From assembly GCA_034440575.1 (NCBI GenBank), contig JAOTOL010001615.1, forward strand, positions 2,427,501 to 2,491,500: 64,000 nt of DNA, in the 5' to 3' direction. The stretch is from Imbricaverruca yamaguchii (lineage: Eukaryota; Arthropoda; Thecostraca; Neoverrucidae). The notes under the pieces are model-generated. The model worked only from the letters and a program-made list of their open reading frames with translations, was not told the origin of the DNA and ran no database searches. Positions within the stretch are counted from its first letter, which is position 1; every line of letters starts with the position of its first letter. The position numbers and the translations under genes were made by a program. Positions 1-11,100 of this stretch are shown here, one piece after another.

Positions 1-143
1 GCGTTGAGAAACAATTTTTGATGCGAATATTTGCGCGTGCGAACTTGAATTTCGTGTGGTCACATCGGACATACGGGTATATGATCATTTGCGAATGCGA
101 ATATTTACGCATGCAAAGATGTCATGCTGCAAGGTGTCATGCT

Positions 144-868
144 TCGAATCAACAGGGTGTGCAACCAGCTATGAAGAGGAGTCAGTACTGGAGACACCGG
201 GGGAGAGTATGCTAACATTCCTGGCATACCAGGGCTCTGAACATGGGCAACAACCAGTGTCGAGGGTTCTGGGTTGCAGAAAGCCGAAGGAGGCTGGTGT
301 GAGACCGTTTCAGCTTCCCCAGGTCAAGGTCTTTTTACTGAATCACCGCTGACGCTAAATACTACATACGAACTGCGATTTTTGTTATATGAAGGTTTTC
401 GTGCACAAATATTTTTCCGGATGTTCCTCTGCTGTGTCCTTTGGGAATTACATATAAACCATGATTCATGGGACATTTGTTTGTACTTGAGCACCAATAA
501 AATTAACATGGAGCCCACGAGTTGGCACCCGTACTAAAGTGACCTCTCCCGACCACTACATGAAAAACCATCACTATCACATCTATTTTTTCTCCACTAT
601 TACACAAATTTGCCACTACTACACATGCACATAGATGTGTATGTATAGTAGTTTTCGAATCAACAGGGTGTGCAACCAGCTATTGCAGAGGAGTCAGTAC
701 TGAAGACACCGGAGGAGGATATGCTCGCATTCCTGGAATACTAGGGCTCCAGACATGGGCAACAGCCAGTGTCGAGGATTCTGGGTCGCAGAAAGCCGAG
801 GGACGCTGGTATGAGACTGTTTCAGCTTCCCAAAGCCTAGGTCATTTTATTGAACTACCGCTGACGCT
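144..868. repeat. Pair of ~212-bp diverged direct repeats
   Basis: The segment 144-356 recurs at 655-868 with scattered substitutions and small indels. Both copies begin TTCGAATCAACAGGGTGTGC and end near ACCGCTGACGCT. The 300 bases between them are AT-rich and unrelated. Short ORFs inside the copies are not conserved in frame between the two, so this is read as a dispersed or tandem non-coding repeat of unknown family. Confidence 0.8.
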
Positions 869-1656
869 GACGCTAGCCCTCACTGAGGCCGAGGTAAGGG
901 ACTATCGGATACTGCGGACTATCGGATACTGCGTTTCCAGTGCACCTTCATCCCGCTCACATGCAATCTGTTGGGCGTGCGATGCAGCTTGTGACACAGG
1001 CTGCTACAGCAGTAGTGGGTCGTGAAGCACGGCACGGATCTATCTGCGGTCTGATGCAGCACCATCAGGCCATTCTTACCTTCGAATCAAGTACAGATTT
1101 AAGCTTCTTCCATGATATGTCCCACCAAAATTTATTAGTGGCTTCGGTTTTGACACATTTTCCACTCAGCACCCGAATTTCTAAGTGAAATATGATACAA
1201 GTATGTGCTTGCAATTGTCAGTTGAAGTCTGATTAGAGTAGAGCCAAGGGTTCCATGACGCCCTCCACCTGTGGATCACGTGGTCGGCTGCACACTATGG
1301 GCACCACAGGACGCAGCCGATCACACACGGGCTTGGCCTCCACAGCGGAGACGGCGGGCAGGGCGGCGGCAGGTACTAGGCCGCCACAGAGTGCCCAATG
1401 TCAAGGGCAATATTGCATTGCATTTGAAATGTAATGGAAACTTGCAGTCTGGGTTATGATGATTGGATTAGCTATTCTGCGCCCGCCTATGCCGTTGTAA
1501 TTACTTTCGGTATGCGGGAAATATGTCGACAGACCCGCCGGCCGACGTTTAGGTTGTGTTTATATATATATCTATATATGTGGGTGTGTGTGTATATGTA
1601 TCCATTGTTGTCAATGAGTTGCAACAGCATGTCCCACCCGCCTCTTCAGTAATGAA
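869..1656. other. No gene seen
   Basis: No recognisable coding, RNA or repeat feature was found here apart from a short TA/GT-rich run near 1560-1605. Small ORFs show no domain or exon-like signature. Confidence 0.5.
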
Positions 1657-2434
1657 GTCGCCTGTGTGGCAGTGTTTGTAATGCATGTTGTCACCTATGT
1701 GGCGGTGTTCGTAGTGCATGTTGTCACCTATGTGGCAGTGTCTGTAATGCATATTGTCACCTGTGTGGCGGTGTTCGTAGTGCATGTTGTCACCTGTGCG
1801 AGAGTGCTTGTGTTTCATGGCGTTACCTGTGTGACAGTGTTTGTGATGCACAACGTCATCTGCGTGATAGTGTTTGTGATGCATGACGTCACATGTGTGG
1901 CAGTGTTTATGATATATGACGTCACCTGTGTAGCAGTGTACATGATGCATGATGTCGCCTGTGCGACTTATTTGTAGTACATGACGTCACATGCGTGACA
2001 GTGTTTGTAATGTTTAATGTCACCTGTGTGACTGTGTTTGTGATGCATGACGTCGCCTGTGTGGCAGTGTTTGTGATGCATGGCATCGCCTGTGTGACGT
2101 ATTTGTAATGTTTGACGTCACCTGTGTGGAAGTGTTTGAGTGTTTGAGATGCATGGCGTCGCCTGTGTGACGTATTTGTAATGTTTGACGTCACCTGTGT
2201 GACAGTGTTTGTGATGCACGACGTAACCTGTGTGGCAGTGTTTGCAATATTTGACGTCATCTGTGTGACGGTGTTTGTGATGCATGACGTTGCCTGTGTG
2301 TCAGTGTTTGTGATGCATGACGTCGCCTGTGTGGCGGTGTTCGTGATGCATGACGTCGCCTGTGTGGCGGTGTTCGTGATGCATGACGTCGCCTGTGTGG
2401 CGGTGTTCGTGATGCATGACGCCGCCTGTGTGGC
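1657..2434. repeat. 33-nt minisatellite rich in TGACGTCA motifs
   Basis: Imperfect tandem units of 33 nt, roughly 23 copies. A typical unit has GCCTGTGTGGCGGTGTT followed by CGTGATGCATGACGTC. Because the unit is a multiple of three and lacks stops, both strands carry long repetitive open frames (11-residue periods), which are by-products. Several units keep the full palindrome TGACGTCA (near 1884, 1918, 1982, 2114 and 2188), the consensus CRE; others carry TGACGTCG. Confidence 0.9.
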
Positions 2435-2932
2435 ATCTTCAGCCGCCGGAACGGCCGATTTGGTGGCAGTTTCCTCCGGCTCCGGATCCCCCGCTATGAG
2501 CTTAAGCTGGCCAAATGATAAATCTACCCGGCTGACATTCACGGCTTTAAGGAGGCCGGTCGACACTTAATCTGACGACAGCGAGACGGATGACTTTCCG
2601 ACTCGGAGCGAATTTTTTTCCGTGTGGGAAAGCGAACTAAAATGCGCCGATGTAAAGGAACGGTAAGGTTTCAATGGCGCTACTCATCGACGGTGAAATC
2701 GAATGAAATTCGCATAGTGTGATGCTGCTGTTTGGAGATACTCGTGTGACATATCCCTCGCAATGCTCGTCCGAGCTTACCTTCTTCGCCCTCCAATCGT
2801 TCGGGATTCTGCCTGGTACTATAGGACAGTCCTCAAAATGCTTTTGAAGTTGTTGGCCTCTCCCCACCCGCGCTATCTTAAGTCTACACCCAGGCCAATC
2901 TATGGCAATTGTAATGTTGGTTTCATGTAAAG

Positions 2933-2936
<4 letters not shown>

Positions 2937-2997
<61 letters not shown>
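2937..2997. repeat. (TA)n microsatellite
   Basis: About 60 bases of uninterrupted TA dinucleotides, ending in TATATAGATATATC. Confidence 0.97.
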
Positions 2998-2999
<2 letters not shown>

Positions 3000-5900
3000 T
3001 ATATCAGGATGAGTCACCTTTTAAACGAATTTTGATTATAAAGGGAGCAGAACCGAGTTCACTGGAGTTTGATGCAAGAGCATATGGTTCGTTATTGGAG
3101 AATCACACCATGCATTGGCAAAGTTAACAACGCAAGTGCGCATAATCATCTCGGATAATGTTTGGCTGGGGAAAGCATTACACGCATTAAACATTAAATG
3201 CTATGAGAAAAGCATCAAACGTAATGGCTGCCTTCACCTTGCGATACAACGTTTCCGGAAATTGAATTCCTTCTTCCGGTAAACGCGGACCTTCGCCTTT
3301 GTGCCATTTCACAGTAAACGTGGGCATTTACTGATTTGTCAGTGATAATGTTGCTGTCAGATATAGTGGGACAGACCGATGTTCCGATGACGACTGCGTC
3401 ATGCTGTTGACATAGCAGTCGGACGTGATCACACACAGCCGAGTTTGCACTCCATTAGTGGTCGAGACTGAACACATGATGTGGACTCGCCAATCACATT
3501 GGCTATATCCCGTAAATGTTGATCGAAAACGGATTGCGGAGATTTTCCGGAGTAAAAGGACCAGGAAAGACGTCATGCTTCCTATCGTGCACGCTGAGGG
3601 CATGGATTACCTACAGGCACATATTGATGGAACGGTATGAAGTTACACAGGCGTAAAAGTAACTGAGGGGAGGGTGTAATTTGGAAATGTGATTGGTCCA
3701 GACCTTCCTGTACTGATGGTGCCGACAACCGCGGTGACTGGCTGACTTCAGGATATTTGTTTCAGACATGGGAGGACGGGGGACGTCAGCTTCCCCAAAT
3801 TATTTTACCTGTTATCATCCCTTTTTGGCGAATTCGCCATCTGATGGCAGCTTTCGATCTCGACTTCCCGCCCCGGAGTTTTTCATGTATTAGAGCATAA
3901 CGACAATGCAATCATTTTTTTTGCAGAACGTTTAATTGCGGACTGTAGCTATAAATGTGAGCGTTCACTAGATCATAACGAGTGTTTAATCATGAGAGCC
4001 CAATGGCGTACTGCATGCTACCATGAACGCAGTGGCAGGTGTGGGGGAGACGAACAGGAGACATGCTCCCCCACTTCACCACATCAGCAACCTTAGCCAT
4101 TGTCTACAGGGATTGAGTGGAAAAGATCCACGTAGAAATGACAGTGGATTTGATCCTTTGAAATGGATCCTCCCGGGCTTTATCAACCTAATACGCAAGC
4201 ATTTATCTCACACAGGCGTCAAATGATCAAGGTCCGCCTATGCGCTCTAAAATGAGAACACGAGCGTGCCGGGTAGTGTGTGGGGCACTTATTCCCCGTC
4301 GTCCTGTTGCTACCGGAAGCTGCCGGACAGGTATATTTCACTTGTTATCAGACCTTCGTCTGTCCCCGAAGTGGGTCGAGCCCAAAACATTGTAAGAGAC
4401 CAAAGGTCGAGTGCGAAGAATTTGTTTGCTTTTTAGAACGAGACACCAAATTTCCTTCTCCGGCACAAGTTTAGTTAGGTACTTCATACTGTTGTTTTTA
4501 AGCGTCAGTGGATGAAATGCATAGTCGACTTATCACTATACCGCTTTAGGTTGTAAATTAAACAAAATCGTGAAGCATACACAACTTCTTTAAGATGAGT
4601 AAGATATTGCAAAATATAATAAGTGGATATAAATAAAGCGCCTTATTGGAGGATGCTGAGCGAGAGCGCAGAATCACTTTTTCACATTTTTATTCGGCAT
4701 CCCAGAATAGGCCATTTACCACACAATGCTGTTTTAACCCGCGCAGTACCGAGGGGGAGGGGGGGAGTCTTCAACCGCCCCCCTCAGGTTTTTCGCGGAT
4801 ATTGTACAAACGGTGCACGGCAGCGCGCCGAAATTTGGCATATCTTTTCCCACATCAATTTGGTATGTGATGTCAAACTTTTGAAGTCAGGTCATCTAGG
4901 GTCAAAGAGTTAATCGAGGTCAAGTGAGGCCACCTCCAATAAAGTTCAACCAGTCGTCACGCTTTAACGGATACAGATAATTTAATGAAACTTTCAGCAT
5001 TTACTTATCTTTAGAGAGGCAGCAAAACGCATGAGAGGAATTTTCAACTTTTTCCGTTTTTGACTACTTATAACTTTTGCATATTTGCCTATTAGAGTTA
5101 AAATCGAAGATTCTGGCCAAAATAAGCATTTTATCAGAGCACGTTGACTTCCAACAACGTTTCTCGGTCTGCTCTACCCATTAGGAAAGGAAAATAAAAA
5201 ACACTTGGAAAATCAAAATTTTGAAATTTCATTAATAAAAATTGATTTGGGGGTGGAGGAACAAATTGCATGGCCCTGGTCGATTTCGCTGTCCTTTTCT
5301 GATTCCAAATAATTTTTTCGTCAAACATCACCCAAAATGAACTCCCCAGAGCCAAAAACATAACGTAAGTCTGGAAAATCTAGCCCCACCTAGTAACGTC
5401 ACTTTTGGGTGAAAAATGTTTTGGGGGTGGACCCGGGCCCTACTCGTCCAGTGGTTTCCGATGACACCTCTTTCGCTTTCGTGCGACGCTTAGTTTGTAT
5501 TTTAGATGGGGTTACTATCCCCCCTCCAGAGACTAGGGCTACTATCCCCAGTGAGGATATGACCGGAGAGACGGGTTAACGTATGGGTAAATGAAAATAC
5601 TTTTTTCTTTCGAGAATGAGTCCAAAACTGTGGATAGACTCTGTCTGTACATAGGCAATTAACGTGATGTAAAACATGCTGCTTTTAAAGCACGTTCCTT
5701 TCGGCATACGTGTGTCTCTATTGTGTTGATATTTATTTTGCTGGAATAAAGAGAAAGTGAAGGCCTTGTTGCTGGTTGCTATTTTTGCCATGCGCATTGG
5801 CACATTGCATACTGGTGAGCGACCAATTTGCTCTTCACATCAGTTCATTTGTTGGCATCTGTGAAAAAGGGTGTGGATTTCACATCGCAATCTTCACCCA

Positions 5901-6480
5901 CGAAATCGGATACAGCTGGCTCTACTTGGACATGTTTAAGAAACTGTAAGTTGTTCGACGTCAGCATCATGTATCCAAGGTTTCATGAACGTTCTTCGCT
6001 GCAACGCCACACGACCACTTCACTTCGTAACTCTCCTGAAATCAGAGCTCCTTGCCATATTTCCGAACTATCCTCAACACCACAGTTCATACTGTCACCG
6101 TGTCTCTCGCATGCTTTTAGCCGAGTATTTCTGAGCCTATCCCGCAACAGCCCCTGAATAAGGATTAAACTATCAGTCAGCTTAGTTTGGAAATTGCTCT
6201 CAGCGCAGTGCTACCCTAAAAACACGCCCTATTATTAATGCAGCGCTGGCACGAGGTAAAGAATTCTAGCCACGACATGGTTCCTTGGAATTTCTGGTAG
6301 TTATTAACAGTGTAGGATTGCCAGCCATACATCGACACTGCAGGCACCGCCGCTACGGAATGCTGAAACCACTGCAGCCGTCCCGGCGTCTCTCAGGGCC
6401 GCGGATCAATAACAGTTTACCGTCGGACAGAGTTGAGTGGCGAGTGTAGACGGGCGACCGGCGCATCCGCTGTCTCCTGC
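2998..6480. other. No gene seen; unannotated 3.5 kb
   Basis: Mixed-composition sequence with many stops in all frames. The missing upstream Skeletor exons (first DM13 domain) were looked for here and not found. Around 4870-4925 there is a cluster of GGTCA half-sites in a stretch similar in flavour to 41.44-41.53 kb. Confidence 0.5.
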
Positions 6481-6485
6481 TCAAA

Positions 6486-7285
6486 CCTGTGGCGGCCCCT
6501 GGCACTGCCCGACCCAGCTGGCGACCCCTGGCACCACCCGACCCAGCTGTGGCGGCCCCTGGCACTGCCCGACCCAGCTGTGGCGACCCCTGGCACCGTC
6601 CGACCCAGCTGTGGCGGCCCCTGGCACCGTCCGACCTAGCTGTGGCGGCCCCTGGCACCACCCGATCCAGCTGTGGCGGCCCCTGGCACCGTCCGACCCA
6701 GCTGTGGCGACCCCTAGCACCGTCCGACCCAGCTGTGGCGGCCCCTGGCACCGTCCGACCCAGCTGTGGCGACCCCTGGCACCATCCGACCCAGCTGTGG
6801 CGACCCCTGGCACCACCCGATCCAGCTGTGGCGGCCCCTGGCACTGCCCGACCCAGCTGTGGCGACCCCTGGCACCATCCGATCCAGCTGTGGTGACCCC
6901 TGGCACCGTCCGACCCAGCTGTGGCGGCCCCTGGCACTGTCCGACCCAGCTGTGGCGGCCCCTGGCACCACCCGACCCAGCTGTGGCGGCCCCTGGCACC
7001 ACCCGATCCAGCTGTGGCGACCCCTAGCACCGTCCGACCCAGCTGTGGCGGCCCTGGCATCGTCCGACCCAGCTGTGGCGGCCCCTGGCACCGTCCGATC
7101 CAGCTGTGGCGACCCCTAGCACCGTCCGACCCAGCTGTGGCGACCCCTGGCACCGTCCGATCCAGCTGTGGCGGCCCCTGGCACCGTCCGACCCAGCTGT
7201 GGCGGCCCCTGGCACCGTCCGACCCAGCTGTGGCGACCCCTGGCACCGTCCGACCCAGCTGTGGAGACCCCTGGCACCCCTGGCA
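6486..7285. repeat. 31-nt minisatellite, ~25 copies
   Basis: Tandem units of 31 nt built from CCGACCCAGCTGTGGCG plus GCCCCTGGCACCGT, with a few recurrent variant positions (GGCGGCC versus GGCGACC; ACCGTCC versus ACCACCC or ACTGCCC). All six frames are open over long distances because the unit has no stop codon. The 31-nt period forces a frame cycle of 93 nt and makes coding use unlikely. It contains the E-box CAGCTG in every unit. Confidence 0.95.
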
Positions 7286-7587
7286 CTCAGGTAACCAGGG
7301 ATTAGGCTCCATCGGGTTGCCGCAGCCTCTACGATAAGGGGTGCCGAAAACCGACGTGTTCCGGGGCTATTCGCAGTCCCATCCATAATCAGCATAGACC
7401 AGTCTCTCTCATTTCACGGCTGCAGGCCAAATGGTCACGCGACGACCGTAAACGGGACCCCCTGTCTTTGAGCACTGGCCCGTCGTGATCCTGGCAGACT
7501 GCCATGGATAGCCTAAACGTGAAGTGGCGCAGTTTACCGCGCCGATAATAACTATATATAAACCGGCGCGGCCCAAGTTGCCGGTGA

Positions 7588-7880
7588 CCATCCATGGTCC
7601 GGAACATCACAGCGATCGTGCATGGTCTGAAACATCCCATTGACGATCAATGGTCCGGAACATGCCACCGATCGTACATGGTCCAGAATATCCCAGTGAC
7701 CATCAATGGTCTGGAACATCCCAGCGATCGTACATGGTCCAGAATATCCCAGTGACCATCAATGGTCTGGAACATCCCACCGATCTTACATGGTCCAGAA
7801 TATCCCAGTGACCATCAATGGTCTGGAACATCCCAGCGATCGTACATGGTCAGAAAGATCCCAGTGACCGTACATGCTCC
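7588..7880. repeat. 56-nt dimeric repeat (two 28-nt halves)
   Basis: Units alternate between two related 28-nt halves, one starting GATCGTACATGGTCCAGAAT and one starting GACCATCAATGGTCTGGAAC, giving a 56-nt higher-order period over about five units. It lies 150 bp upstream of the first recognised Skeletor exon. Confidence 0.85.
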
Positions 7881-8028
7881 GGGTACCTGGAACATGGTTC
7901 GATGATAGAGTGTACCACACCACATTGGACATTAGCTGTGCAAGACAAAGCAATTGCAAATATAAATATTTGACAACTGTTTATGAACAACCATGTACAT
8001 GCTTGAACTCCTACTCCGACTTGTGCAG

Positions 8029-8115
8029 GTCAATTTCGGACACGTGCTGATCAGGTCAGGACTGGTTCCGCCCAGAACTCGGAAACTGGAGGCATTCTCT
8101 CGCCTTGCGCATAAT
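8029..8115 (+). CDS. Skeletor: Skeletor exon: end of first DM13 and inter-domain linker
   Basis: An acceptor TTGTGCAG and a donor GTAAGT flank 29 in-frame codons (phase 0 to 0). The product starts VNFGHVLI, the usual end of a DM13 domain (xFG-V-IP), and continues as a linker to the next DM13. The preceding exon, which should end with an SVWC-like motif, was not located. Confidence 0.82.
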
Positions 8116-11100
8116 GTAAGTATCCGCTTCAGGTCACGTCTTCATGCCCGGCCGCCTGACCTAATGGCTTAATTTTCAGTCCGATTCCTGGGGAAGTCGG
8201 ACTCTTCGTGCAGTAGGCGATGGTGCACAATATGTGTTGTACTAGAAAGTTGTATGAGTTAAGCAGCTTTACAACCAGCTCGCCTCAGCCTTCATTTTCA
8301 CCATAAATATGCTCGTTTGATAGCGTATTTTTATAATGGGTCATACTTTAGTTACAAATGCGTTCGATTCTGTACACAAGACGCTTTTGTTCCTATCACG
8401 CCTTGTGTAAGATGACCATTGTCATCATTGTCAACCCGTACCTGATGACTTGTCCAACACAAATATAATTTGTATGCTACATTGTAAACCTTTTATTGTT
8501 CTATGCCTGTGCTAAAAGCCGATGCCTTTTGCATTGCCCGTACAGTTAAGCAACGATAGATCATCTCCGTTTTGAACGAGTGTCTGGCACATCACACAGG
8601 TCCAGTCCGGTCAGATCGTCATCCTCAACACAAAGACGTTCTACATCCCCAACTTCCACTACGACGGCGGCGGTCCGGACGCCTACTTCTGGGTCGGTAA
8701 CGGCTCGGAGCCGTCTCCCGCCGGCACCAAGGTGCCTGACGAGCGCGGCAGGTGAGTCACGTGACCCGGCACCAAGGTGCCTGACGAGCGCGGCAGGTGA
8801 GTCACGTGACCCGGCACCAAGGTGCCCGACGAGCGTGGCAGGTGAGTCACGTGACCCGGCCGGTAATGGCCCCGGGCGTGTTGCCTCTCAACACAGTGCA
8901 ACAATCTGGTGGAGAGTGGCCAGTACAATTGAATGCTTCTAAGCGTGCATGCAAGCATTTTCTACCAAAAGTCTGCAGTGTCATCTCAAACTTACGTTTA
9001 GCGGAGAACCCATGCCCGGTACACAGACGCACAAACACCTTGGACTTTCATTGTCAGTAGGTCGCAGTTTCTACGATCATATAAACGAAAGGATACTTAG
9101 CACCAATGAACAGTCATTGGTGCTGTATATCCTACAGATAAATATTTGCCACGACAAATGATGATCTCTCTGCATGACTACTGCGACGTAACCTTTGATG
9201 GTCTGCCGGCAGTTTTTGACTTGCAAAAACTCGAGAAAATGCAAAATAGAATAGCTGGATTCTCCAGCTTCTCAGAACACCAACTGAGAGCTTGCTAAAA
9301 TTAGGGGGATGGAAGACCAAGCACCAGCCGAGAGACTACTAAAATGAGTGGGATAGGACACACTCAAATATAGAAGAGAACTGCATAAACTGACAACTTT
9401 CCACAGCTTAGTTCGCCAAGGTAAAAGCATGCCAAATTGCATTACAGATGTAGTGAACTCGACTCTCCTTCAGACCACTGCCAGATAGCCACGAGCTGCT
9501 ACTGCCACAAGTTCTTTTATAATCGCACACCTCTATACCAGATGTTCTTTCTACCAAGCACCACTAGGCTTTAGAATAAGCTACAGAACCATATCCGATC
9601 CATTCTGGACAATCTTGCATCTAAACGAGCCTCAGCAAAGCACCTTGGAAGCGAACGTTCACCTATGTGCTACTTTTTGGACCCCATGGAAAGGAACGCC
9701 ATCCACACTAGACTCCTAGGAATAACGGAGCGCATCTGCATACAATTTAAAATTTAAAATCCCAAATCGCCAACTCCAGATTGTGCGTGTGGAAACTCTA
9801 ATAAATCTGTTGAGCGCTTCGTCTTCTTTTGCCCACTTTGCGCCCACCTTCAGAACTCACCTGTTCACGGAGCAGAAAAGATTCATACACAACTCAAATA
9901 ACATGTCGCAACCAGCAAAATTGAACATGTTTTTTTAATCGGCATTTTAAAAATAACGCGAATGGAGTGTGGTATGCCGTTTTCAATAATTTCCGCCTAC
10001 AACAAAACGCTTTGGCTAACTTGAGCTGGACCACTGTTCATGTGCAACTCTGGTGAATGAAGATGAACTTGAGGTGGAAGAAGTGCGCGGGCACCGATTG
10101 TGCCGACGGACACGTTCATGACGTATGCGAATCATGCATACATAGAAGCCAGATATAGGCAGCTAGATCCAAGCTGGCTTCTCTGACACCCGCTTATGAT
10201 GTGCGAGTGTGTGTAAATTTGGCCCGGCAGTCTGATCTGCCAGCCGATGAAGTGGACAGAGTTAGGATTTGTCTGGACGAACTTGTTCAATTGTACTAGC
10301 TGTGGAGACCGTTTTCTGCGTAGGCACAGTTTGGTGCCAACTTAGGTGCCTGATTGCTTTATATTGCATTGTCTAAGTGCCTTACCTTTTACTAAGAATT
10401 TATGGTTGCAGTTTTACAGCAACAGCCATCATTCTTTGCTTCGAACGGTTTGCTTGCCTAGTATTGCTCGATTTGGATGCTAAAATGTTGGTTGCTATTA
10501 TCGCGGTTTGAGCGGTTCGTCCTAGCCCGAGCGTCACACTTGTGAAGCGAGAGTAACGTTTTTGTTACGTCGTGCTGCGATATAGTTGTTCACTCAGAGT
10601 GTAATGTGCTCGTTTGTTTGTGCTTTTAATACTTGTTATGTTAATATTACTGATGAATTGCTCTCCATCGTTGCTAAAAAGAGGTTCTCGAGGGAATTTC
10701 TGCTCCCACTCAACTCCCAGCAGAGTCTGAAGTTGCAATACAGCATTCGAACTGGAAGTTTTCTCCCCACAAAACCAGATCTCCTCAATTTATTGTGCGA
10801 CGTTTTCGAACTTTCGTCACATCATTTCTCCTGAAGTGCCGTCCGTGTTTGTAACGTACCGTCAGCAATATTGTTCAAAGGCAGGGTTTGGGGGGCAGCA
10901 TTTCCGCATTGACAGTTCAGCACACATCTGGGACAGCAACCGGCGCCTGTGCCCCGCCCCCCGCAGATGGCCTGTCCCCGCCCCCGCCCGCAGATGGCCT
11001 ATCCCCGCCCCCGCCCGCAGATGGCCTGTCTTCCCCCCGCCCGCAAATGGCCTGTCTCCCGCCCCCGCCCGCAGATGGTCTGTCCCCCGCCCCCGCCCGC

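Noticed and set aside
3425..3640. Candidate missing Skeletor DM13 exon
   Set aside because: Translation shows no YDG, YFWVG or SVWC motif; no upstream exon was found in the first 8 kb.
6353..7337. Long ORFs (up to 319 codons) on both strands
   Set aside because: They follow the stop-free 31-nt minisatellite; all frames are open and no domain is present.
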